Assembly (NCBI GenBank): GCA_963846915.1
Contig: CAWJXV010000009.1
Span: 248,001 to 312,000 of the forward strand
Origin: PALSA-612 sp963846915
GTDB taxonomy: Bacteria > Actinomycetota > Thermoleophilia > Gaiellales > Gaiellaceae
Reading direction: 5' to 3'
DNA: 64,000 bases
Numbering within the stretch: the first letter of the stretch is position 1; each line of letters opens with the position of its first letter. This document shows, in pieces, positions 32,255 to 41,049 of this stretch. The notes below the pieces were generated by a model. That model saw only the letters and a program-made list of their open reading frames with translations. It ran no database searches and had not been told where the DNA came from. Position numbers and translations under genes: made by a program.

Positions 32255-35056
32255 CGGCGTCTTGGAGATGCGCAGCGCGTAGGCGCCCGCGCCCGGCGAG
32301 GTCAGGTGCACCTCGACGTCGTACCAGCCTGAGAGAGTCGCGCGGTAACCGAGGCTCTGATACGGACCCACGTGGCGGGACTGGAACAGCCGATGGGACT
32401 TGAGCAGGCCCGGCTTGCCGTCGACGCGCGCTGTGCCCGGCTTCCAGAGCACGAGCTGCAGACCCCTGAGCCCCGGCCCACGCAGCGCCACCGAGAGGCG
32501 CTCGCCGGCTCTCAGCCTGACCGCGTAGACGTCGACCGGGTCGTCCCAGTAGTCGGCCGTCGCGCGCACGAAGGAGGCGTTTCCCCACACCTTCCGCGCC
32601 TGCGACCCCGCGTCGTCGTTCGGCTCGAGCTCGTCGCGGCGCGGGAGCGTCCCCGAGAGGTCGCCGAGCGCCGCGGCGATGTCGAGGCTTCCCCAGCCCG
32701 AGCGTGAGTCGCGGCCGACGGGGCAGTGCGAGCAGCCCGTGGCCGGAGAGACGTCGTCGGCAGAGCGCTCGATGATCGTCGTCAGCTGGTCGGCCGTCAG
32801 GGCGGGGTAGACCGAGAGCAGGAGCGCCGCCGCCGCCGTCACCTGAGGGACGGCGAAGGACGTTCCCTCCCCGTCGCGGTAGTCGCGGCTCGCGCAGTCC
32901 GAGTACCCCTGATCGGCACAGGCGGGCCGCTGCGCCGTGAGCGAGCGCGGGAAGGTCGAGAGGACGCCGACGCCCGGCGCGACGAGGTCGGTGTAGATCG
33001 CGTCGCGGTTCGAGAACGCGGGGATGTTGCCGTCCTGTGCCATCGCGCCGACGCCGAGCACGTGTGGCAGTGCAGCCGGGTAGCTCGCGTAGGGCCACGG
33101 CGTCGAGGGCGCGTCGTCGCCGTTCCCGACGGCGGCGACGAGGAGCACGCCGCGGCTCGTCGCATACCTGACCGCCGCGGCCTCTACCGGCGAGTACGTG
33201 TCGAGGTTCGGGTCGGCGGGGTCGCGAAGCGCGCCGATGCTGAGGTTGATCACCTGGGCGCCGCGGTCGACCTCCCAGCGGATCGCCTTCGCCTCGACAG
33301 AGGGGTCGATCGTACCGTCCGAGCCGATCACCTTGGCGACGATCAGCTGGGCAGGGAAGGCGATCCCGGCGATGCCCTGGCCGTTCCCGAGCGCGGCAGC
33401 GATCTCGCCGGCCACGAACGTGCCGTGTCCGATCTCGTCGTCGACCGACCCGCCGACGAAGCTCCGCGAGGCCGCGATCTTCCCGGCGAACTCGGGATGG
33501 CCGGCGTCGATGCCCGTGTCTACGACGCCGACGAGCACGGGCGGAAGCGTCGGTGCGACCGGCCAGAAGTCGAAGGCGTGGTCGCGCGCCAGGTACCACT
33601 GCTGCGCGGCGAGTGGATCCGTCGGGACGAACGAGCTCGCGAGCGGGCGCCGGGGACGATGTCGCGGCCGCTCGACTTGTAGCCGCCGCGGCGCGTGTAC
33701 GGGCACGGAGAGCGGCTGTCCCTTCACACCGGGCGCGGAGAGCCGGAACCGCACGGTCTGCTGCGGCGCCACGGCCACGGAGAAGGTGCCGTCGGGCGCC
33801 GGGGACAGCGCCGGGCCGGCCGTCCACACGTTGCCGCCGGTCGACTGCTCGAGCACGGCTCCCTTGACGCCGCGCACCTTTCCGGTCAGCGTCACCGGCG
33901 TCGCGGCGGAGCTCGTCGCGTTCGGCCGCGAGAGCGAGAGCAGCCCGACGGACACGAACGTCGAGCGCAGGCCGAGAGTCGAGCGCAGGGCGGCGGCGTC
34001 CGCGGACTTGCGCGCGCCGGTCGAGGTCGTGAACGTGAGCTGGCGAGCGTGGCCGGTTGCGGGCACCGGCGTCATGTCCGTCACGCCGGGCACACCGAAG
34101 GCCTTCGAGATCTGCGCGCCGGTGAAGACGACCGGCCCCCAGTTGTGCCACGGCGAGACCGAGTCGTACGGGTCGGGCTGCGCGATCAGGTACGGAACGG
34201 GCTTCGCGCCGGGCACGAGGTCGGTGATCGCGGTCGTGCGCCCGCCGGACGACGACGAGAAGAACGTCGTCGCGACCTGGTCGCCGTTCATCAGCACCTG
34301 CCCCCGGGTCTTCGTCACCGCCTGCACGCCCGGCGCCGACTCGCCCTGGATGCCGCCGTAGACCTGGCTACGCTCGTCCGTGTAGAGGATCTTCCCGCTG
34401 CCGAGCGTCGCGACCGCGTACGAGCGCGCCGCAACTGCCTGTGTCTCCAGCGCGGCAAGCGGCCAGTCCCTCGGCATCTCGCCGGTGACCACCCCGCGCA
34501 CGTAGTTGTCGAGCGAGAGCACGTTCACGACCTGGAGGTGCCCCGAGACGACCTGGAGCTCGATCGAGCCGCGGTAGGGCTTGTGGAAGGAGAGCGGCGC
34601 CTTGCCGGGCTGGATTGTCAACGGCCCCGCGAGCGTCTCTGCTGCCCCGGTCGGCCCCAGGCGCGCGGAGAGGGCCGGGCCGATCGTGAACCGGCCGCTC
34701 GTGATCTGGTGCACGGCTCCGGTCACGTCGCGAAGCTTGAACGGCGCCGTCGACGTGACGGTCACGGCACCGCTCGTGTCGGCGAGGAGCACGCGAACCG
34801 TCCTGACCGTCGACTGCGCGAGCTTCGTGCCCGGGTAGTAGAAGGCGAGGATCTTGTCGTACGTGAGGCCGGCCTTGGCCGCGCCGTAGGCTCCCCACTG
34901 GCCCATTCCCACCCCGTGCCCGTAGCCGTGGCCGCGGATCACGAAGGTCGTCGAGGTCACGAGCTCCTGCTGGCCGGTCCTGCTCGGGGCCGCAACGGCG
35001 ACCCCGGAAAGGGCAAGGCAGAACGCGAAGGCGAGAAGCGAGAGGCGGCAGCGCAT
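32252..35056 (-). CDS. SpoIID/LytB domain fused to subtilisin-family (S8) peptidase
   Basis: A 934-residue exported protein with signal peptide (MRCRLSLLAFAFCLALSGVA). Residues 35-330 are a SpoIID-like domain: GHGYGHGVGMGQWGAYG, LDNYVRGVVTGEMPRDWPLA (catalytic-type Glu) and ETQAVAARSYAVATLG, then DVVATTFFSSSSGGRT-like strands. Residues 340-470 are beta-rich linkers with an Arg/Pro stretch. From about 490 to 790 is an S8 peptidase with the triad in VVDTGIDAGHPEF (Asp ~513), IGHGTFVAGEI (His ~544) and GEGTSFAVPQVTAA (Ser ~733), plus the oxyanion Asn in AVGNGDD. A C-terminal beta domain ends the protein. SpoIID proteins trim peptidoglycan; fusion to a protease suggests joint wall and protein processing. 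Confidence 0.9.
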   Translation of the reverse strand: MRCRLSLLAFAFCLALSGVAVAAPSRTGQQELVTSTTFVIRGHGYGHGVGMGQWGAYGAAKAGLTYDKILAFYYPGTKLAQSTVRTVRVLLADTSGAVTVTSTAPFKLRDVTGAVHQITSGRFTIGPALSARLGPTGAAETLAGPLTIQPGKAPLSFHKPYRGSIELQVVSGHLQVVNVLSLDNYVRGVVTGEMPRDWPLAALETQAVAARSYAVATLGSGKILYTDERSQVYGGIQGESAPGVQAVTKTRGQVLMNGDQVATTFFSSSSGGRTTAITDLVPGAKPVPYLIAQPDPYDSVSPWHNWGPVVFTGAQISKAFGVPGVTDMTPVPATGHARQLTFTTSTGARKSADAAALRSTLGLRSTFVSVGLLSLSRPNATSSAATPVTLTGKVRGVKGAVLEQSTGGNVWTAGPALSPAPDGTFSVAVAPQQTVRFRLSAPGVKGQPLSVPVHAPRRLQVERPRHRPRRPLASSFVPTDPLAAQQWYLARDHAFDFWPVAPTLPPVLVGVVDTGIDAGHPEFAGKIAASRSFVGGSVDDEIGHGTFVAGEIAAALGNGQGIAGIAFPAQLIVAKVIGSDGTIDPSVEAKAIRWEVDRGAQVINLSIGALRDPADPNLDTYSPVEAAAVRYATSRGVLLVAAVGNGDDAPSTPWPYASYPAALPHVLGVGAMAQDGNIPAFSNRDAIYTDLVAPGVGVLSTFPRSLTAQRPACADQGYSDCASRDYRDGEGTSFAVPQVTAAAALLLSVYPALTADQLTTIIERSADDVSPATGCSHCPVGRDSRSGWGSLDIAAALGDLSGTLPRRDELEPNDDAGSQARKVWGNASFVRATADYWDDPVDVYAVRLRAGERLSVALRGPGLRGLQLVLWKPGTARVDGKPGLLKSHRLFQSRHVGPYQSLGYRATLSGWYDVEVHLTSPGAGAYALRISKTP

Positions 35057-35108
35057 CGAGGACCCGGCGAAGCGGCGGTTATCGAGGGTAGCGAAATCCC
35101 GCGCTGAG

Positions 35109-35136
35109 CAGGGCAGGTTTTACGTCGTCCGCCCTG
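35109..35136 (-). terminator. Possible hairpin after rfbB
   Basis: CAGGGC pairs with GCCCTG across a 16-nt loop directly after the rfbB stop (35138). There is no U tract, so terminator function is uncertain. Confidence 0.25.
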
Positions 35137-35137
35137 G

Positions 35138-36124
35138 CTAACGCAGCCGGTGAGCGTACTGCCGCTCGTAGTACTCGCGGTACGCGCCGGACTTGATCGG
35201 CTCCCACCAGTCGCGGCGCTCGCGGTACCAGGCGACCGTCTCGGGCAGGCCGGCCTCGCCGAACGAGTGCTGCGGCGACCAGCCGAGCGCGCGCAGCTTC
35301 GAGTCGTCGAGCGCGTAGCGGCGGTCGTGCCCGGCGCGGTCCTCGACGTGACGGACGAGCGAGGGGTCGGCTCCGGTCAGCTCGACGATCCGGTGCGTGA
35401 CCTCGAGGTTCTCGAACTCCTCGCCGCCGACGTTGTAGACCTCGCCCGCCTCGCCGTCACGGAGGACGAGGTCGACGGCAGCGCAGTGGTCCTCCGCGTG
35501 CAGCCACTCGCGGACCTGCTTGCCGTCGCCGTAGACCGGGAGGTCGAGCCCGTCGAGGGCGTTCGTCACGAACAGCGGGATCATCTTCTCCGGGTACTGG
35601 TTCGAGCCGTAGGTGTTCGCGGCACGCGTGATCGAGGAGTGGACGCCGTACGTGCGGGCGTAGGCGAGCACCTGCAGGTCGCCTGCGGCCTTGGCCGCCG
35701 CGTACGGGCTCGACGGCCGGAGCGGGTCGTCCTCGCGCGAGCGGCCGCCTCCCTCGAGGTCGCCGTACACCTCGTCGGTCGACACCTGCACGTAGCGCAC
35801 GCCCTTGCCGCGCGCCCATTCGAGCAGCGTCTGCGTGCCGACGACCTCGGTGTGGACGAACTCGCGCGGGTCGAGGATCGATCGGTCGACGTGCGTCTCG
35901 GCAGCGAAGTTCACGACCGCCTCGCACCCGGCGCCGGCGAGCTCCACCGCCGCAGCATCGGCGATGTCGCCGTGGTGGAACTCGTGCGTGACGCCCGCGA
36001 GGTTGGCCGGGTTGCCCGCGTAGGTGAGCCGGTCGAGCACGACCACGTCGTCGCCGACCGCGGCGCGCCGCTTGACGAAGTGCGAGCCGATGAACCCCGC
36101 GCCGCCCGTGACAAGGATCCGCAT
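35138..36124 (-). CDS. rfbB: dTDP-glucose 4,6-dehydratase
   Basis: A 328-residue extended-SDR enzyme converting dTDP-glucose to dTDP-4-keto-6-deoxyglucose, second step of dTDP-L-rhamnose synthesis. Features: MRILVTGGAGFIGSHFVKRR, STDEVYGDLEGG, SSPYAAAKAAGDLQV (YxxxK) and NTYGSNQYPEKMIPLFV. The ATG at 36124 begins the nucleotide-binding strand; an upstream GTG at 36130 adds two residues. It is the last gene of the rfbA-C-D-B set, with 9 nt after rfbD. It does not carry a frameshift, unlike rfbA. Confidence 0.93.
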   Translation of the reverse strand: MRILVTGGAGFIGSHFVKRRAAVGDDVVVLDRLTYAGNPANLAGVTHEFHHGDIADAAAVELAGAGCEAVVNFAAETHVDRSILDPREFVHTEVVGTQTLLEWARGKGVRYVQVSTDEVYGDLEGGGRSREDDPLRPSSPYAAAKAAGDLQVLAYARTYGVHSSITRAANTYGSNQYPEKMIPLFVTNALDGLDLPVYGDGKQVREWLHAEDHCAAVDLVLRDGEAGEVYNVGGEEFENLEVTHRIVELTGADPSLVRHVEDRAGHDRRYALDDSKLRALGWSPQHSFGEAGLPETVAWYRERRDWWEPIKSGAYREYYERQYAHRLR

Positions 36125-36133
36125 CGGCACAGC

Positions 36134-36970
36134 CTAGTCCGCGATCCGCGCCAGGCAGGCACGGAGCCCGTCGCGCCAGTGCGGGAGCCGGGGCGCCTCC
36201 GCGTGCTCGCTGCGGAGGACCGAGTAGGCGGGCCTGGGTGCCGGGCGCCCCAGCTCGGCCGTCGTGATCCGCCGCACGCGGCACGACAGCCCGGCCTCGG
36301 CAAAGATCGCCTCGGCGAAGTCGGCCCAGGTGCAGTCGCCGTCGGCGGCGACGTGGTAGAGGCCGTGCGGGAGCCGGACGAGCGCGCGCGTGGCCTCCGC
36401 GAGATGCCCGACGTAGGTCGGCGACCCGCGCTGGTCGTCGACCACCGACACCTCTTCGCGCTCCCGGCCCAGCGCCAGCATCGTGCGCACGAAGTTCGTC
36501 CCGGTGGCGCCGAAGAGCCAGGACGAACGGGCGACCCACCCCTCGCGCACCTCGCGCTCGCCCGCGAGCTTCGTCCGCCCGTAGACCGAGAGCGGGCGCG
36601 GCGCGTCCGACTCCACGTACGGCTCTCCCTTCACGCCGTCGAAGACGTAGTCGGTCGAGTAGTAGACGAGCGGCGCGCCGAGCGAGACCGCGTTGTGCGT
36701 CCCGAGCACGTTGACCGCCTCGGCGGCTCCGGGATCTCCTTCGGCCGCGTCGACCGCGGTGTAGGCCGCCGCATGGAGCACGAGCGCCGGCTGCATCGGC
36801 CCGCCCAGCACAGCCCGCGGCGGCAGCTGCGTCACGTCCCAGTCGGCCCGCGTGAGCGCGAGCACGTTCTCGCCCGTGAGCTCGTCGAGCAGCGCGCGGC
36901 CGAGCTGGCCGCCGGCCCCGGTTAGGACGACGCGTCCCGCGCTGACAGGATCGGCGTGCGCGTTGCCCAC
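36134..36970 (-). CDS. rfbD: dTDP-4-dehydrorhamnose reductase
   Basis: A 278-residue RmlD-type SDR giving dTDP-L-rhamnose with NAD(P)H. After the start region VGNAHADPVSAG comes RVVLTGAGGQLGRALLDELT, then LVLHAAAYTAVDAAEGDP, LVYYSTDYVFDGVKGEPYVE, SVYGRTKLAGEREV (YxxxK) and ARSSWLFGATGTNFV. No ATG lies near the family start; the GTG at 36970 is the nearest, overlapping the end of rfbC by 49 nt. A non-canonical start closer to RVVLTG cannot be excluded. Part of the rhamnose operon. Confidence 0.9.
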   Translation of the reverse strand: MGNAHADPVSAGRVVLTGAGGQLGRALLDELTGENVLALTRADWDVTQLPPRAVLGGPMQPALVLHAAAYTAVDAAEGDPGAAEAVNVLGTHNAVSLGAPLVYYSTDYVFDGVKGEPYVESDAPRPLSVYGRTKLAGEREVREGWVARSSWLFGATGTNFVRTMLALGREREEVSVVDDQRGSPTYVGHLAEATRALVRLPHGLYHVAADGDCTWADFAEAIFAEAGLSCRVRRITTAELGRPAPRPAYSVLRSEHAEAPRLPHWRDGLRACLARIAD

Positions 36971-37383
36971 AGGTCGACGACGCGCGGATCGTCCCAGGGA
37001 ATGCCGTGCTCGTCGGGATCGGCCGGGTCGTACTCCTCGGTCACGTGGTAGCAGAACAGGACGTCCGTCAGCGCCTCGAAGCCGTGCGCGTGGATGCCGG
37101 GGACGTAGATCGCGGTCGGGTTGTCGTCGCCGACGTCCTCGGTGAACGTCTCGCCGCTCGTCCGGTCGAGGACGACGACGCGGGCCGTTCCCTCGAGACA
37201 GACGAAGAGGTCGTCCTGGCCGCGCTCGTGGTAGTGCAGGCCGCGGATCACGCCCTGCCGGGAGAAGCTCAGGTTCGTCTGGCGCGTCGGCTTCGGGAGC
37301 AGCGAGTCGCGCCGGAGCTCCGCGAGCCATCCCCGCTCGTCCTCGAAGCGGCGGAGGGGCAGCCGCATGAGGCCGGCGATCAC
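36922..37383 (-). CDS. rfbC: dTDP-4-dehydrorhamnose 3,5-epimerase
   Basis: A 153-residue cupin epimerase: LPLRRFEDERGWLAELRRDS, VIRGLHYHERGQDDLFVCLE (catalytic His), EGTARVVVLDRTSGETF, NPTAIYVPGIHAHGFEAL and VTEEYDPADPDEHGIPWDDP. It is shorter than E. coli RmlC, at the compact end of the family. The GTG at 37383 overlaps the rfbA stop (GTGA); an ATG at 37368 is the alternative. Product supply for RfbD follows immediately. Confidence 0.92.
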   Translation of the reverse strand: MIAGLMRLPLRRFEDERGWLAELRRDSLLPKPTRQTNLSFSRQGVIRGLHYHERGQDDLFVCLEGTARVVVLDRTSGETFTEDVGDDNPTAIYVPGIHAHGFEALTDVLFCYHVTEEYDPADPDEHGIPWDDPRVVDLWATRTPILSARDASS

Positions 37384-38121
37384 CGGTTCGCGCCGCCACG
37401 GCGGACGAAGTCGTTGACGACGTAGTAGGCGTCGATCGATTCGCCGGCGTCGCCCCAGAAGCCCTCGACCACGTCGTACTCCATCGCGCCGCGCTCGATG
37501 TACCAGTTGTTGACGTCCGAGATCTCGAGCTCGCCGCGGCCGGACGGCTCGAGCGACGGCAGCACCTCCCAGACTGCGCCGTCGTAGAAGTAGACGCCCG
37601 GTGACCGCGTATTCGCTCGGGGGGTCAGCGGGCTTCTCGATCACGCGGACGAGGCGGCCGTCCTCGCCGAGCTCGGCCACCCCGAGGTGCAGCAGGTGCG
37701 CGCGGTCGGGCTCGCGCGCGAGCAGGACGCGGCCGCCGTACTCCTGGTGTCGGAAGCTCTCGACGCACGGCCCGAACGAGCGCCCGAAGACGTTGTCGGC
37801 GAGCATGACGACGCAGTGCTCCTGCTCGACGAAGTGCTGTGCGAGCCCGAGCGCCTCCGCGATCCCGCCCGGCCGCTCCTGGTAGGCGTAGAGCAGTCGG
37901 TCGCAGCCGTACGCCTCGCCGTTGCCGAGCAGGCGCAGGAACTCGCCGGCGTGCGTCCCGCCGGTGACGATCATGATCTCGACGACTCCGGCGCCGACGA
38001 GCGCCTCGATCGCGTACTCGATCATCGGCCGGTCGTAGATCGGCAGCAGGTGCTTGTTCGTGATTCGCGTCAGCGGGTCGAGACGCGAACCCGTGCCTCC
38101 TGCAAGGACGACGCCCTTCAC
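37380..38121 (-). pseudogene. rfbA: Glucose-1-phosphate thymidylyltransferase, frameshifted
   Basis: The first 175 residues (VKGVVLAGGTGSRLDPLTRI, NKHLLPIYDRPMIEYAIEAL, VVMLADNVFGRSF) are a normal short RmlA-type nucleotidyltransferase. At the CCC run 37597-37599 one extra base shifts the frame after YAVTG; the other frame continues correctly with VYFYDGA, SLEPSGRGELEISDVNNWYI and ends VRRGGANR at the rfbC overlap. Without the extra base the product would be 246 residues, the usual length of the short type. The rest of the operon is intact, so a sequencing/assembly error is as likely as a real mutation. Starts with GTG at 38121. Confidence 0.85.
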
Positions 38122-38129
38122 GAGGCGCA

Positions 38130-38135
38130 ATGCTA
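38130..38135 (-). promoter_or_regulatory. -10 box (TAGCAT) for the rhamnose operon
   Basis: TAGCAT, 8 nt, then the GTG at 38121; one nt longer than most in this window. Confidence 0.3.
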
Positions 38136-38137
38136 CT

Positions 38138-38158
38138 TCGGGTCGAGCCCGACTCGGG
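38138..38158. promoter_or_regulatory. Operator-like alternating inverted repeat
   Basis: TCGGGTCGAGCCCGACTCGG then G: TCGGG/CCCGA/TCGGG alternate so two overlapping dyads form (TCGGG-TCGAG-CCCGA and CCCGA-C-TCGGG). It lies between the divergent rfbA and hsp20 promoters, a place for a regulator such as a heat-shock repressor. No HspR or CIRCE consensus is recognised. Confidence 0.3.
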
Positions 38159-38173
38159 TGCGAACCCGCCCGA

Positions 38174-38179
38174 TACGCT
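38174..38179 (+). promoter_or_regulatory. -10 box (TACGCT), leaderless hsp20-lon transcript
   Basis: TACGCT, 6 nt, then the ATG at 38186. Confidence 0.45.
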
Positions 38180-38185
38180 GTCGCG

Positions 38186-38626
38186 ATGTCCCCTCGCGAC
38201 GACGAACGCACCAGCGGCGAGCTCGAAGGCCTCTTCGGCGAGCTCTGGCACGGCACGCGGTTCACGGTCACCCGCCGCGGCTTCCGGCCGCCGATCGACG
38301 TCGTCCGCACGGAGGAGCCTGCCGAGCTGCGGGTGATCGTCGATCTCGCCGGCGTCGACCCGGGCGACGTGCACATCGTCGTCAACGAGCGCGCGCTCGT
38401 CATTGCCGGGCAGCGCAGCCGGATGCTGCCGGACTGCCGGCCGTCCTACCACCTCCTCGAGATCGAGTACGGCCCCTTCGAGCGCCGGATCGCGCTGCCC
38501 GAGAACGTCGATCCCGACGGAGCCCGGGCGACGTACGAGCGCGGCCTGCTCACCGTGGTACTGCCGGTCGTGGCCGCGCCTCCGCGCCGTGAGCGGATCG
38601 CGATCACGATCCGGACGGTCGCGTGA
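38186..38626 (+). CDS. Small heat-shock protein (Hsp20)
   Basis: A 146-residue chaperone that holds unfolded proteins in the cytoplasm. After an N-terminal arm (MSPRDDERTSGELEGLFGEL) the alpha-crystallin domain spans about residues 35-130: LRVIVDLAGVDPGDVHIVVN, ERALVIAGQRS, IEYGPFERRIALPENVD and the conserved ATYERGLLTVVLPV strand. Its TGA overlaps the GTG of lon (GTGA), so the two heat-shock proteins are translated together. Start chosen because it lies 6 nt after TACGCT and begins the family arm. Confidence 0.9.
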   Translation: MSPRDDERTSGELEGLFGELWHGTRFTVTRRGFRPPIDVVRTEEPAELRVIVDLAGVDPGDVHIVVNERALVIAGQRSRMLPDCRPSYHLLEIEYGPFERRIALPENVDPDGARATYERGLLTVVLPVVAAPPRRERIAITIRTVA

Positions 38627-41049
38627 GCGACCAGATGCCCGAGGCAGAGCCCTTCGAGGGCGACGTCGAGATCCCGTCCGCCCTCCCGGTCCTCCCGCTC
38701 AAGGAGACCGTCGTCTTCCCCCAGTCGATGACGCCGCTCGCGATCGGCCAGGAGCGCTCGGTGAAGCTGATCGACGACGTCGTCGCCGGCGACCGGATGC
38801 TGGCACTCGTCACGACCCGCGACTCCGAGGTCGAGCAGGCCGGCTTCGACGACATCTACGAGATCGGCACCGCCGGGCTCGTCCACCGGATGATCCGAGT
38901 CCCGGACGGGACGCTCCGCATCCTCGTTCAGGGCCTTGCACGGATCCGGCTCGAGCGCCGCGTCACGCACGACCCGTATCCGGTCGGGGAGTTCGTCCAG
39001 CTGCCGGACGTCGTCAAGCAGAGCAAGGAGGTCGAGGCGCTGACGCGCACCGTGCAGAACCAGTTCGCGCGCGTCGTCGAGCTCGTCCCGACGCTGCCTG
39101 ACGAGCTCCAGCTCGCCGCGGCCAACATCGACGACCCGAGCATCCTCACGTACCTCGTCGCCTCGACGCTGCGGCTCAAGACCGAGGAGAAGCAGCAGCT
39201 CCTGGAGCTGGTCGACGTCGAGCAGCGCCTGCGGGCGACGGCGGCGATCCTGAGCCGCGAGCTGGAGGTGTTCGAGCTCGGCTCGAAGATCCAGTCGCAG
39301 GTCGAGTCGGAGATGGAGAAGACGCAGCGCGAGTACTTCCTGCGCCAGCAGATGAAGGCGATCCAGGACGAGCTCGGCGAGAGCGACCCCGAGCGGGCCG
39401 AACTCGAGGAGCTGCGGACGCAGATCGACGCGGCGAACCTGCCCGAGGAGGCGCAGAAGGCGGCAAACCGCGAGCTGTCACGCCTCGAGAAGCTGCCCTC
39501 GGCGGCCGCCGAGTACGGCGTCATCCGCAGCTACCTCGACTGGATCCTCGCCGTCCCCTGGAACAAGAAGACCGAGGACAACCTCGACCTCGAACAGGCG
39601 CGCAAGGTGCTCGACGCCGACCACTACGACCTGGACAAGATCAAGGAGCGGATCCTCGAGTCGCTCGCCGTCGGCAAGCTCAAGGGCGACGTCTCCGGGC
39701 AGATCCTCTGCTTCGTCGGCCCACCCGGCGTCGGCAAGACGTCGCTCGGCCACTCGATCGCGACCGCGCTCGGGCGCAAGTTCGTGCGCATCTCGGTGGG
39801 GGGCGTCCGCGACGAGTCGGAGCTGCGCGGCCACCGGCGCACGTACATCGGAGCGATGCCCGGGACGATCATCCGGGCGCTCCGCGACGCCGAGTCGCGC
39901 AACCCGGTGTTCATGATCGACGAGATCGACAAGATGGGCGCCGACTGGCGTGGCGACCCGGCCAGCGCGATGCTGGAGATCCTCGATCCGGCCCAGAACA
40001 CGACCTTCCGGGACCACTACCTCGACCTGCCGTTCGACCTCTCGAAGGTCCTGTTCGTGTGCACGGCCAACCAGCTCGACACGATCCCGGGGCCGCTGAT
40101 CGACCGGATGGACGTGATCCAGCTCACGGGCTACACCGAGGAAGACAAGCTCCAGATCGGCAAGCGCTATCTCGTGCCGAAGCAGCTCGAGGCGCACGGG
40201 CTCGACCCGGCGAAGATCACGGTGGACGAAGCTGCGCTGCGGATGATCATCCGCGAGTACACGCGCGAGGCGGGCGTCCGCAGCCTCGAGCGGCGGATCG
40301 CCGACCTCTGCCGCAAGGCAGCGCGCAAGGTCGCAGACGGCTACAACCGCAAGCTGAAGGTCGACGAGAAGCGCGCCCGCGAGTGGCTCGGGCCACGCCG
40401 CTTCGCCGGAGAGATCCGCAAGCGGACCTCCGACCCGGGTGTCGCGACGGGCCTCGCCGTCACGGCCGTCGGCGGCGACGTCCTCTTCATCGAGGCCACC
40501 GCGTACGCCGGCACCGGCCGGCTGATCGTCACCGGACAGCTCGGCGAGGTGATGCAGGAGTCGGCGCACGCCGCGCTCTCGTGGGTGCGAAGCCACGCCG
40601 AGCGCCTCGAGATCGACCCCGCCTGGTTCTCGGACCACGACGTCCACGTCCACGTCCCTGCCGGAGCGGTGCCGAAGGACGGCCCGTCGGCGGGGATCAC
40701 GATCGCGACCGCGCTCGTCTCGCTCGCGCGCGGCAAGCCGGTGTCGAGCGACGTCGCGATGACGGGCGAGATCACGCTCACGGGCCAGGTGCTTCAGATC
40801 GGCGGCGTCCGCGACAAGGTGCTCGCCGCGCAGCGCGCCGGCGTGCACAAGGTGATCCTTCCGCGCGAGAACGAGCCCGACCTCGTCGAGCTCCCGCCGC
40901 AGGCCCGCGAGCAGTTGCAGTTCGTGCTCGCGGACACGATCGAGGACGTGCTCGGCGAGGCGTTCGACGGTGCGGCCAAGAAGCCGCCGCGCGCGCGCGC
41001 GTCGGCGAACGGACGCGCCCGGTCGCGCCCGCGCGCCAAGAGCGGCTAG
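38623..41049 (+). CDS. lon: ATP-dependent Lon protease
   Basis: An 808-residue LonA. The N-terminal substrate domain (LPVLPLKETVVFPQSMTPLA) covers about residues 15-205; a coiled-coil with QREYFLRQQMKAIQDELGE follows; the AAA+ module has Walker A GPPGVGKTS (Gly366-Lys372), Walker B VFMIDEIDKMG and a sensor-1 CTANQLDTIP; the protease domain carries the catalytic dyad in DGPSAGITIA (Ser689) and GVRDKVLAAQRAG (Lys732). Length is standard. The C-terminal tail is Arg/Ala-rich. It degrades damaged and regulatory proteins; coupling with hsp20 points to protein quality control. Confidence 0.96.
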   Translation: MSDQMPEAEPFEGDVEIPSALPVLPLKETVVFPQSMTPLAIGQERSVKLIDDVVAGDRMLALVTTRDSEVEQAGFDDIYEIGTAGLVHRMIRVPDGTLRILVQGLARIRLERRVTHDPYPVGEFVQLPDVVKQSKEVEALTRTVQNQFARVVELVPTLPDELQLAAANIDDPSILTYLVASTLRLKTEEKQQLLELVDVEQRLRATAAILSRELEVFELGSKIQSQVESEMEKTQREYFLRQQMKAIQDELGESDPERAELEELRTQIDAANLPEEAQKAANRELSRLEKLPSAAAEYGVIRSYLDWILAVPWNKKTEDNLDLEQARKVLDADHYDLDKIKERILESLAVGKLKGDVSGQILCFVGPPGVGKTSLGHSIATALGRKFVRISVGGVRDESELRGHRRTYIGAMPGTIIRALRDAESRNPVFMIDEIDKMGADWRGDPASAMLEILDPAQNTTFRDHYLDLPFDLSKVLFVCTANQLDTIPGPLIDRMDVIQLTGYTEEDKLQIGKRYLVPKQLEAHGLDPAKITVDEAALRMIIREYTREAGVRSLERRIADLCRKAARKVADGYNRKLKVDEKRAREWLGPRRFAGEIRKRTSDPGVATGLAVTAVGGDVLFIEATAYAGTGRLIVTGQLGEVMQESAHAALSWVRSHAERLEIDPAWFSDHDVHVHVPAGAVPKDGPSAGITIATALVSLARGKPVSSDVAMTGEITLTGQVLQIGGVRDKVLAAQRAGVHKVILPRENEPDLVELPPQAREQLQFVLADTIEDVLGEAFDGAAKKPPRARASANGRARSRPRAKSG

